Of a DNA stretch of 64,000 bases, positions 1 through 8,302 are shown piece after piece. The notes below the pieces were generated by a model. That model ran no database searches and was not told the origin of the DNA. It saw only the letters and a list, made by a program, of their open reading frames with translations. The stretch covers positions 1,786,788-1,850,787 of the forward strand of contig CM018690.1 of the NCBI GenBank assembly GCA_009363875.1, in the 5' to 3' direction. Numbering within the stretch: the first letter of the stretch is position 1; each line of letters begins with the position of its first letter. Position numbers and translations under genes: made by a program. The DNA is from Mikania micrantha (Eukaryota; Streptophyta; Magnoliopsida; Asterales; Asteraceae).

Positions 1-2
1 TG

Positions 3-833
3 GGTCTTCAAATCAAACAAAAACCTGATGGAATTTTCATTCACCAATCAAAATACACAAAAGAGCTTTTAAAGAAATTTGAGTTGCAAAACTGTAAGCC
101 ATGTTCCAACCCCATGAGCACCACCACACAACTTGATGCAGATCTGAAAGGTACTTCAGTGGATGAAACTCTTTATAGATGTATGATTGGATCTTTAATG
201 TATCTAACTGCATCCAGGCCAGACATTATGTTTGCCACATGTGTTTGTGCTAGATTTCAGGCTGCACCCAAAGAGTCTCATTTGATTGCTGTGAAAAGAA
301 TTTTCAGATACTTGCAAGGTACTCAATTCCTGGGAATATGGTACTCCACTGGACAATCCTGCAAGCTGGTTGCTTTTTCAGATAGTGACTATGCAGGATG
401 CAAACTCTCAAGAAAATCTACTTCTGGTGGGTGTCAGTTTCTAGGAAATTGCTTGGTTTCTTGGCAAAGTAAGAAGCAAACTTCTGTAGCCACCTCCACT
501 GCTGAAGCTGAGTACATTGCTGCTGCAAGTTGCACTTCCCAAATTCTCTGGCTTCAGTCTCAACTCCTGGACTATGGCATCAAAGAACTGAAGACACCAT
601 TGTTAATGGATAGTGCTTCAGCTCTTTGTATTGTCAAGAATCCAGTTCAGCACTCTAGGACTAAACACATTGAGATCAGACATCACTTTATAAGAGATTG
701 TTTTGAAAAAGGTCTGATTGATCCCAAATTTGTTCCTAGTGCTGATGAGCTTGCTGACATTTTTACTAAGCCTTTAGACACATCCACTTTTCAAAATTTA
801 GTTCTCAGGCTTGGTATGTTACAACTTGAATAG
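3..833 (+). CDS. copia pol, C-terminal RT and RNase H (partial)
   Basis: This is the C-terminal part of a copia polyprotein that copies element RNA into DNA in the cytoplasmic particle. The frame is open from the window edge, so the true start lies to the left and the first visible Met at base 84 is internal. Visible landmarks are MIGSLMYLTASRPDIMF (RT connection region), AFSDSDYAGC (RNase H with its first acidic residues), STAEAEYIA (second acidic site) and the usual copia pol ending LADIFTKPLD shortly before the stop. No frame damage is visible in the roughly 276 codons present. It is followed by 560 bp without coding potential and then the extra ORF of the same element. Confidence 0.92.
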   Translation, partial: GLQIKQKPDGIFIHQSKYTKELLKKFELQNCKPCSNPMSTTTQLDADLKGTSVDETLYRCMIGSLMYLTASRPDIMFATCVCARFQAAPKESHLIAVKRIFRYLQGTQFLGIWYSTGQSCKLVAFSDSDYAGCKLSRKSTSGGCQFLGNCLVSWQSKKQTSVATSTAEAEYIAAASCTSQILWLQSQLLDYGIKELKTPLLMDSASALCIVKNPVQHSRTKHIEIRHHFIRDCFEKGLIDPKFVPSADELADIFTKPLDTSTFQNLVLRLGMLQLE

Positions 834-1044
834 GTTAGTGTTTAAATGAATAAAATGTTAAATATCCTTTTAAAATTCCAAAAATATTTTTTTTATCTTG
901 ACACATTTTGATATTTTCAGTACATACTGATACATATCAAAAGTACTGATTCAAGAACAGTTATGACCTTTTCTAATACTCTAAGTTACAAGTACTGATG
1001 AGTATTGATTCACTAAGTACTGAAGGTCAAACATTACTCACAAA

Positions 1045-1206
1045 GTTCTGATGAACAAATTGTTTACAAGTTCTGATGAACACATTGTTCAAAAGTTCTG
1101 ATGAACAAAATTTCCACAAAGTTCTGATGAACAAATTGTTTACAAGTTCTGATGAACACATTGTTCACAAGTTTTGATGAACAAAATTTCCAAAAAGTCT
1201 GATGAA
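1045..1206 (+). repeat. 25-bp tandem repeat with palindromic core
   Basis: Copies of GTTCTGATGAAC start at 1045, 1070, 1095, 1121 and 1146. A variant with one changed base lies at 1171 and a decayed copy near 1196. The core is an interrupted palindrome (GTTC and GAAC arms). The linkers differ in threes, giving a 76-bp higher-order unit. The array lies between pol and the extra ORF. Confidence 0.85.
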
Positions 1207-1393
1207 CAACTGATGAAAACAACTGATGAACAAAACTGTCGACAACACCTGATGAGTAATTTTACTCTTCAGTTGTTTTAACTTCTGTTGTTTTCTCTAT
1301 TTAACTCAACCTTCTTCAGTTGTTTCATTATCACCTTCTCAGAACTTTTCATCTTTTTTCAAAACCTATTTTCCCTCTTTCATCTCTGCTTCC

Positions 1394-4300
1394 ATGGCTG
1401 CTCTTACTTTGAAACCGCGTCACAATTCGATTGCCTACTTGACCAAATCTTCATTCTGGTCCAAGTTTGATGAAGCAGTGGATTTGATGAACTCCTCTCA
1501 ATTCAAAATTGCTTTTCTCATCAATCCGACTCTGTATGTCGAATCCATTCATCAATTTTGGATGAATGTTGAACTGGTAAATGTTGGAACTGGAGTCCTA
1601 TCTCTTCGATCAACAGTCAATGGTCACAACATCCATATTAGTCCAGCTGAGCTAAGGGATGTTCTTCAACTGGACGATGCCAACCTTGTCGCTCAGTTCC
1701 CTAAAAGTGTCACTGACCTCTGTTTTACAAGTCATGAATACCAGGGCGACTTAAGTGATTCCACACTTTTCAAGAAGCACTTCAATGACCCAGAGCGCTT
1801 GATATTCCATATGATCAACATCTGCTTGGCTCCGAAGTCTTCTTCATGGGATCAAATGTCTTCTCGATGGCAACAGGTATTGTATTCTATCCTAGAATCT
1901 CAAAAGCTAAATTTTTCTCAAATACTCTTTTCTGAATTAACTGAACATGCTGGTAAGCCTGTTTCTTCTAGATGGCTACTCTATCCACGTTTTATCATGG
2001 CCATCATAGAGAAACAGCTTCAGCAAAATGGCCTTGTTGGTCAGGGGATCTCTGCTCCAGCAGTTTTGTTGGAAGTATATTCCCGACACAACTCTAACCC
2101 TACTCTCAAAGAGGCTGCCCGAAAGCTAAAACCCAAGCAGAGGGAACCCACAGCCTCCACCACAAAATCAAAATCCAGAGTCCCCACTAAACCAAAATCC
2201 AAACAAACCAAAAAGGCTGCTCAGGGAAATGAGTCCCCTGAGTCTGCCCATGCCTCACCAAGGCATGACATGGTCACTGGGAGTAGTCAACCAGTGATCC
2301 ATCCGACTCCACCGGCTCAAACCGCCCAGGATTCCTCTCAACAGGAACCTGGTACAACTTTTGAAGGGGCAGACACATCACTAGAACCTCTTTCAGTTGA
2401 AAAGGTTTCTATTGAACAGCACCAATCTCCCCGGGTGCAATCTGTTTCAAAACCAATTCCTATGGAAACCACCCCAGATAGTCCCACTTTTGTTATTGAA
2501 AACATCCTGAATCAGTTGAACACTCCTATCCCCTCCCAGACACCTATCACTACTGGGATAAGCTCCAACATTGAGGGGGAGGACCAAAGTGTCTCTGATA
2601 ACCCACAGGATCATGACTACAACATCAGATCTCCTAGTGTGGAAAGAGAGATTCTGATATCTGACAAGGCTGCTACTTCATCACCTCCATCATTTGGAGT
2701 GATTGCTAGTGGTACCATTGCTAAGACCTTGTCAGAGGCAACAACTGATGAAGGGGTTACCCCTGAGGTTGGAAGTCCCCAGTACCAAGACAAAGGGGCA
2801 CCTGAATCTGTTGAGCCACACTCAACTCAGGTAAATCCTGAGATTCTCAGGAGGTCAGATGATGTAGCTAATGCTACTGATGACCAAAGATCAGTTGCTG
2901 AGCTTGTTAAGCAAAACCAACTCCTTGAGACTGAGGTATGTAGACTCAATGAGCTACTCACCAAAATGTCCAAGGACAAAAGACCATCTTCCCCACTTAC
3001 CCCACAGATGGCACCTTCTCATTCTGAAGGTCACCCAAACACTTCAACCACTCATATTCAATTTGAAAAGCCACCAGCCACTGTTTTTGGCACTAATCCT
3101 TTGGGTTCTGGCACCCTAGAGGCATTAGCTGCTGCCTTTCTACAAATCCTCCCTCTCATTACTCCATTACTGAAATCAATTATTGTTCAAGCCCTTGATG
3201 AGAGGTTACCTTCCCAAACTCAAATTCAACAAATGGTTGATGAGGCTGTGACTGCTAAACTTTCAACTCTACATACTCCTTCTTCCCCTGCAGCCAAAAA
3301 GGGGGAGTTAGGAACTGAATCAGTCACAACTTCAGCTTCCAAAAGGCCAAGGTCTGAAGAGGTTGCATTTGAAAGGTCTCCTGTCATTCAAGTAACTTAT
3401 AAGAGACAGAAGAAGAACAAACCTGTTGAGATTATCAACAGAGATGATGTGGAAGTTGAGCAGGAAATGGTTGCTAAAGAAATTGACGTTAGTGCTGAAC
3501 AATTGGAAGCCACAACATCTGATGTACAAAAACAAGTCAAAACCTCTGATGTACAAGAATTTGATGTACAAGAATTGGCTACAACTTCTGAAGTTCAAAC
3601 ACAGGCTACAATCTCTGAAGTTCAAGTACAAGCCACAACTTCTGATGCACAAGACACTGAACTAGAGGGGGTTCAAATTCCAGAGGTTCAGACTCAGGTT
3701 GAGACTCAGGTTGTTGAGGTAAGGGCTCCTCCAAAGAAGAGAAGGCAACTCAGAATTCAAGAAGAAGAAAGTTCTGATGCAGAAGACAGGTTGCCTATCT
3801 CCACAGTCATCAAGCTAAAAGCTCAAAAGCCTGCACCTTCAACAACTGGGGTAGATCTGACAGTTCCAAAGAAGAAAATTACTCTTCCTGCCAATTACAT
3901 TCCTGAAAAGCCATTAGCTTTTGGTCAACAGTCAATTATCACACCAGAGGCTAGGATGTTGGCAGTCAAAGTAAAACTGGAAGAAGAAGAGAGCCAAAAG
4001 AAACATGATGAGCAATTCCTCAAGTTGGTGGACAGAGATTATCCTCAGACTTCAACTATCACTGCAATGAAAAAGGAAACTCAAAGGTTGTATGCTCTGA
4101 AATGGACATTTAAATATACGAAAGAATTGATTAAGATGTGGCCTGACCCAAGGGTTCTTCATAGAATTCACAAGAGACAGCCCCCAGCAACTTATGCAAA
4201 TAGGATCAAAAGGGTGTTGAGTGCTGAAATCATGCTTGGGTCAGTGCTTGATCCTTGGGAAATCATTAATGACTTCAAGAGTGTCTACAACTCGGGTGCA

Positions 4301-4600
4301 AAAGCTCCTAACTTCTTAGAGAACAAAATGATAAAGAAGGGACTGGTGTATAGGAGGCTGGAACATGTTCAGCAAGAAGAACTCTATTTGTTTTTAGAGG
4401 GTAAGCACCCTGATGAGTTTGTGTACAGGGAAATTACAAGAGTAGAACTGAAGGATGGGACTACGGCCAGATACTTGTCTGAATTTTATGGGCCTGAGTC
4501 CTTCTTCGAAGGTGAACCTGAAAGAATGACTCCAGAAGAGAAGATGTTACTACTTGAAGCTTATGTCCGGGAGTCTTTCAGGTTAGTATACAATCAATAG
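1394..4600 (+). CDS. extra ORF of the SIRE-like copia element
   Basis: An open frame of 1068 codons lies between pol and the 3' LTR, the position of the so-called envelope-like ORF of SIRE elements. No signal peptide or clear membrane span is visible, so an envelope role is not supported. Residues 1-210 form a globular module (FLINPTLYVESIHQFWMN, then HISPAELRDVLQL) resembling plant transposon domains of the plant-mobile-domain type. The middle is Ser/Thr/Pro-rich and disordered, with a leucine-rich coiled-coil-like stretch near residue 510 (ELVKQNQLLETEVCRLNELL). Residues about 700-780 contain degenerate TSDVQ/TSEVQ repeats, followed by a basic patch (PPKKRRQLR). The C-terminal 200 residues look globular again. 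The start at 1394 was chosen because the conserved-looking module begins there; a short overlapping frame at 1288 is ignored. The function is unknown. Confidence 0.8.
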   Translation: MAALTLKPRHNSIAYLTKSSFWSKFDEAVDLMNSSQFKIAFLINPTLYVESIHQFWMNVELVNVGTGVLSLRSTVNGHNIHISPAELRDVLQLDDANLVAQFPKSVTDLCFTSHEYQGDLSDSTLFKKHFNDPERLIFHMINICLAPKSSSWDQMSSRWQQVLYSILESQKLNFSQILFSELTEHAGKPVSSRWLLYPRFIMAIIEKQLQQNGLVGQGISAPAVLLEVYSRHNSNPTLKEAARKLKPKQREPTASTTKSKSRVPTKPKSKQTKKAAQGNESPESAHASPRHDMVTGSSQPVIHPTPPAQTAQDSSQQEPGTTFEGADTSLEPLSVEKVSIEQHQSPRVQSVSKPIPMETTPDSPTFVIENILNQLNTPIPSQTPITTGISSNIEGEDQSVSDNPQDHDYNIRSPSVEREILISDKAATSSPPSFGVIASGTIAKTLSEATTDEGVTPEVGSPQYQDKGAPESVEPHSTQVNPEILRRSDDVANATDDQRSVAELVKQNQLLETEVCRLNELLTKMSKDKRPSSPLTPQMAPSHSEGHPNTSTTHIQFEKPPATVFGTNPLGSGTLEALAAAFLQILPLITPLLKSIIVQALDERLPSQTQIQQMVDEAVTAKLSTLHTPSSPAAKKGELGTESVTTSASKRPRSEEVAFERSPVIQVTYKRQKKNKPVEIINRDDVEVEQEMVAKEIDVSAEQLEATTSDVQKQVKTSDVQEFDVQELATTSEVQTQATISEVQVQATTSDAQDTELEGVQIPEVQTQVETQVVEVRAPPKKRRQLRIQEEESSDAEDRLPISTVIKLKAQKPAPSTTGVDLTVPKKKITLPANYIPEKPLAFGQQSIITPEARMLAVKVKLEEEESQKKHDEQFLKLVDRDYPQTSTITAMKKETQRLYALKWTFKYTKELIKMWPDPRVLHRIHKRQPPATYANRIKRVLSAEIMLGSVLDPWEIINDFKSVYNSGAKAPNFLENKMIKKGLVYRRLEHVQQEELYLFLEGKHPDEFVYREITRVELKDGTTARYLSEFYGPESFFEGEPERMTPEEKMLLLEAYVRESFRLVYNQ

Positions 4601-4823
4601 CTTCAATGAGAGGGGTTAATGCTCATAGTCCATTTCCCCAATGGAGTTCCCTCTCATATTTTGACAGTTAGAGTTTTTGAAAGCTGTTGGTTATCAGGCT
4701 TATACTTTAATTGGTCATTTTGATACTGATCTCAAAGAAAAAGACATTTCTTTCTGCCTGGAATAAATAAGTGAGACCTTAAATAAGTTAGAGGTTTTTG
4801 GCTGCATTGGTTCAGGGGGAGTT

Positions 4824-5438
4824 TGTTGGACTAAAAGAACCAATGAGCCTGATCAGAAAAATCTCTAAGTCTCACAGCATTACAACAACTGAAGAAGAAC
4901 ACAAAGGCTGATATTCAAATGTGCTGAAGTCACAAGATCTGAAGAGATGTACAACAGCTGAAGTGTAAGTCGTCAGGTGTTGTAGTGTATAGTTAGTCTT
5001 CAGTAGTTTTCTTATTGTTTGTAAAAGTCTGGTGAGTAGTTTACTCATCAGAGGTTTTAGTATTTTGTATTTCAGTAGTTTCAGTATTTGTACTTCAGTA
5101 GTTTTGTTCTTCAGTAGTTGTAGAGTTTGTCTTCAGATGTTAAAGACATTCTCAGTCGTTTAGTTAATTTCAGTTGTTTTGTTTTGTCTGTTAGATGTCA
5201 ACATCATGTGACATCATCAGACGTCACTGCCTTCTATATATAGGCAGTTGACATGATTGTAATGTAACGAAGTTAATCAATTGAATGAGATATTCCTTTT
5301 ACAGAAAACTTTCTCTCTCTATAACAAACTTGCGTTACTGTTTGATTGAACTTGTTCTTACTTTACTTATGCTAATTCTGTGTTGAATTCCGCTGCTATA
5401 CTCTACTGATTTATCAATTGAGAACATCTGATCCTACA
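4824..5438 (+). repeat. 3' LTR of the SIRE-like element
   Basis: The LTR begins TGTTGGA directly after a purine tract (AGGGGGAG) and ends TCCTACA, an almost perfect inverted repeat of the start, as expected for copia LTRs. It is 615 bp long. It contains repeated CTTCAGTAGTT-like words and a TATA box. Boundaries were placed by these termini, because the 5' LTR is outside the window. Confidence 0.8.
5235..5242 (+). promoter_or_regulatory. TATA box of the SIRE-like LTR
   Basis: TATATATA occurs inside the LTR about 410 bp from its start, on the coding strand, where the U3 promoter of a copia LTR is expected. In a 3' LTR it would drive outward transcription towards 5439. This is inferred from sequence only. 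Confidence 0.5.
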
Positions 5439-6158
5439 GTGTGACATTTGGTTGTGTGTTGATCTCCATGGTTCTAATAGGTACTGGTTTGATTGGTTCC
5501 TCACGACTAAGAGCATCCGCCACCACATTGGCTTACCCGGATGATAGCGAATCTCACAGTCATAGTCTGTTAAAAGCTCCACCCAACGTCTTTGTCACAT
5601 GTTGAGTTCATTCTAATTGAGAATGTGTTGCAATCTCTTGTTGTCCGTATATATGACACATTTGGTACTATACAGGTAGTGTCTCCAAATTTTCAACGCA
5701 AAACCCAAATCGCCTAACTCGAGGTCATGATTCGTGTAATTTTTTTCATGAAACATGAGTTGTCTCGGTGCATACGCAATAACCTTGTCTCGTTGCATAA
5801 GTATACAACTGAGACCAAGGTTTGAAGCATCACAGTAAACAACAAAATCATTGTTGCCTTTTGGAAGACTAAGAATCGGGGAGTTGCATAACTTATGTTT
5901 AAGAAGTTGAAATGCATATTCTTGTTTCTATCCCCATATGAACGCTTGACTTTTCTGGGTTAAAGTCGTGAGTGGCAAGGCAATCTTTGAGAAATTTGCG
6001 ATGAACCTGCGGTAGTAACCTGCCAAACCCAGAAATGAACGGATTTCTGTTGGAGTTGATGGGGTAGTCCAGTTCTTAATCGCTTCTATCTTTGCTGGAT
6101 CTACATTTATCCCATTCTTGTTAATGACATGCCCTAAGAAATGAACTTCTTTTAACGA
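5439..6158 (-). pseudogene. Ty3/gypsy RT-RNase H fragment
   Basis: Read on the minus strand, this stretch encodes broken pieces of gypsy reverse transcriptase and RNase H matching the same region of element A (about 20700-21390). Recognisable are VIYTDNKRLQHIL, ALKIWRHYLYSTKCV and MQRDKVIAYAPRQL from RNase H. Upstream on the minus strand is the RT end with remnants of the LAGYYRRF motif. Several frameshifts and stops interrupt it. Both ends are cut off: the left by the SIRE LTR at 5438 and the right near 6158, where similarity to element A stops at the position of its SKCEFW motif. No LTR of this element is present. It is an old fragment with no expected function. Confidence 0.8.
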
Positions 6159-6461
6159 AAATGAACTATTGTGTTTTTGTTAAATGTTTACTTGTTCTCA
6201 TTGAAATTCTCACTGTTGTTGAAAAACGAACTTATAAATACAAGCATGTGTTTACAAGCATCGTTCGTACATACGTCTACTGTACAAATGTTACACAAAA
6301 GCAAAAGAAAATTACAATCATTCACATGGGTCGGATCCTAAGGCTCGAATCATTATCACAATCACATCCAAATAATTAAAGGTTCGATCCTTTTGTCAAA
6401 CGAAAGTTTTGACAAATAAAGACAAAGGATCGATAATTATAATATTTAATCGTTTGTAAAA
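6159..6461 (-). other. leader next to a copia-like PBS, non-coding
   Basis: About 300 bp of AT-rich sequence lie between the gypsy fragment and the primer-binding site. On the minus strand it would be the start of the internal region of the element whose LTR is at 6481-7468. No gag motif is visible, and the small plus-strand frame at 6161-6379 shows no recognisable domain. Confidence 0.45.
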
Positions 6462-6475
6462 GTGGCTCTGATACC
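6462..6475 (-). other. primer-binding site, initiator tRNA-Met
   Basis: The minus strand reads TGGTATCAGAGCCAC, complementary to the 3' end of initiator tRNA-Met, 5 bases inside a proposed LTR end at 6481. This is the usual primer for plant copia elements and many gypsy ones. Confidence 0.7.
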
Positions 6476-6480
6476 ACTAT

Positions 6481-7468
6481 TGGGAATTACTCGTAACCAA
6501 TTAGGTTTTAAAATCGTAATTTTGATTAATCTTATTAATCATTGAGATCAGATCTGACATATGTGGAGGCGTTAGGTTACAAAACATTTATTCAAAATCC
6601 AATTCCCAAATCAAGATCAAGATACAAACGATTAATCTACAAATACAATAACACAACCATAGAGAGCTTAGAAATTGACCTTCACGAAAAATCGAAAATC
6701 CACACATGGATGTGACAACGGTCTCGCTAGTGACTAATCACGATCACCTGATCCACGATCTTGTCCAACGAATCGCGAAAAAACTGAAACGTGATCTAGC
6801 CAACAAAACCCTAGGATAATCACACGGCTCGAGCCACAACTCGTATACGATTTGACTTGGCCCTAGTCCGGTCTCGAATAGTCCGATGTCTTATAATTTG
6901 CTTGTGGTTTGACTTGGTGCAGCTCAGCTTGCACCTCGGCTGCCCAGCTCGGGCCTGCGGCCTGCTTGGTTCGGCCCTGCGGCTTGGCCTTTGGTGGTGG
7001 TGGCCGAATGGTGGTGGCCAAGGAGAGGGAGGAGGGCGGCAACTAGAGTGATTGAGTGGAGAGAGATTAGGGTTTTCTCAAAACCCTAGATATAAAATCA
7101 CCTTTTCTTCACCTTCAAATGTAAGGTAAACATGTTTATTTATAATAAACGTATTTACATTCTAAACCGTGTAACATGTATAGTAAAAACCCTCTAGTAA
7201 TTAACTTGTTTAATTACTTAAACCCTATTTTAGCAATTAACCATTAGTTGGTTAACTCCGTTAAATAATGGTTAAACTTTATTAAATGAACCATTTTATT
7301 ATTTCCTAAATAATAAAATCAACAAAACCTTAATTCGATAATCGTGATCGTGTAAATGTATAACATCCTTAGACATTTAATATTGTTGTCCTCCAAAATG
7401 TAGCTCTTTGGATCGTATCTCGATAGCAATGTTGAATTTATCGATAACTAAACATCCAATATCCAACA
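6481..7468 (-). repeat. probable copia-like 5' LTR
   Basis: On the minus strand the LTR would start TGTTGGATATTGG at 7468 and end AATTCCCA at 6481, followed by ATAG and the primer-binding site. TGTTGG starts and AATTCCCA-type ends are typical of copia LTRs. A TATA-like stretch (TTTTATATC on the minus strand near 7090) would serve as promoter. The GC-rich part near 6890-7030 contains repeated GGCC/CGGCC words. No second LTR is seen, so the element is truncated at its 3' side. The right boundary is the less certain one. Confidence 0.5.
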
Positions 7469-8302
7469 AATATCATGCAGAACGGTTCATGAACTGTTCG
7501 TTGAATTTTTGATTCGTTTATAACACTATTCAATATCATCATGGTTTTTTTAGTTGACTTTTGAGTTGTTACAAACAAAATCTGTTCCAGGTCGGCCCAT
7601 AAAATCTCTTCCGCATCACCTTGTTAGAGATTGTCTTCATACGTTTTTCAACTTATTTTTCTAATGTATGAACTTGTATATCTATAATGAGAACATTTTT
7701 GTCACCCATTTGAATAAGTAGCACTGACAAGCGTATGTTTTTTTTCGAAGAACTTAAATATCTATTGGTAGTTTGCAATCTCTGTATGCCTAAAACGGAC
7801 ATGTATGTTGATTGTTTGCGTGTGCGCGGTTAATTTTTGGAGTTCATGAAAGCAGCTTCTCGTGTGCCAAGGTTAAAAGTAAAGCTTGCCTCATAAGCCC
7901 TACATAATAACTATGTTACAAGTGAGATTTACTGAGGCATGATTGTTTTGTTGTTTTTGTTGTATGCAAGATTTTTAGGAGAAAATAACATTTCTAACAT
8001 AACTACAAGGTCTACAGCAAAAAATAACAACCTCACAGAGTCAGTCACAAAATTAAATAATACATACTATTAATTTCCAAAGAGGTGTCTGAAATTGTGT
8101 TTTAAATTGATTAATAGTTTTGGGAGAGAGAAAAAACGTTTGCATAACAATTAAGATCATATTAAGATGAGTCCGTTCAAAAAAAAAAACAAAAAAAAAA
8201 TTAAAAAGAAAAAAACAATAGACTAGTCGGGTCAAAGATACCGAACAATCAATTAAGATGAGATTGTTAGGTTACTAGCCACAACAATTAACAACATAAT
8301 AA
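7469..8302. other. AT-rich intergenic stretch, 3' flank of host gene
   Basis: I see no gene or recognisable element here. An A-rich low-complexity tract lies at about 8178-8216. The part next to 8302 should hold the 3' untranslated region of the minus-strand gene that follows. Confidence 0.5.

Larger units (their letters stand above)
1..5438 (+). mobile_element. Ty1/copia element, SIRE/Maximus-like, 3' part
   Basis: The window opens inside pol of a copia retrotransposon. In order on the plus strand there are the end of reverse transcriptase and RNase H (3-833), a short tandem repeat (1045-1206), a long extra ORF (1394-4600), a polypurine tract (about 4813-4821) and a 3' LTR (4824-5438). An extra ORF between pol and the 3' LTR is characteristic of the SIRE/Maximus lineage. 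The 5' LTR, gag, protease and integrase lie to the left of the window. The sequence after the LTR, GTGTG at 5439-5443, would be the right copy of the target duplication but cannot be checked here. Assignment to SIRE is from layout and RNase H motifs, not a tree. Confidence 0.85.

Noticed and set aside
1045..1206. CRISPR-like array
   Set aside because: Repeats are only 12 bp with repeated, non-unique linkers, in a plant retrotransposon; it is a minisatellite.
1394..4600. Calling the copia extra ORF an envelope protein
   Set aside because: No signal peptide, membrane span or cleavage motif is visible; only the genomic position matches the env-like slot.
6481..6608. TGGGAATT at 6481 and AATTCCCA at 6601 as ends of a 128-bp TRIM-type LTR
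   Set aside because: No second copy of this short unit is seen, and the longer span to TGTTGG at 7468 explains the TATA box and LTR-like composition better.
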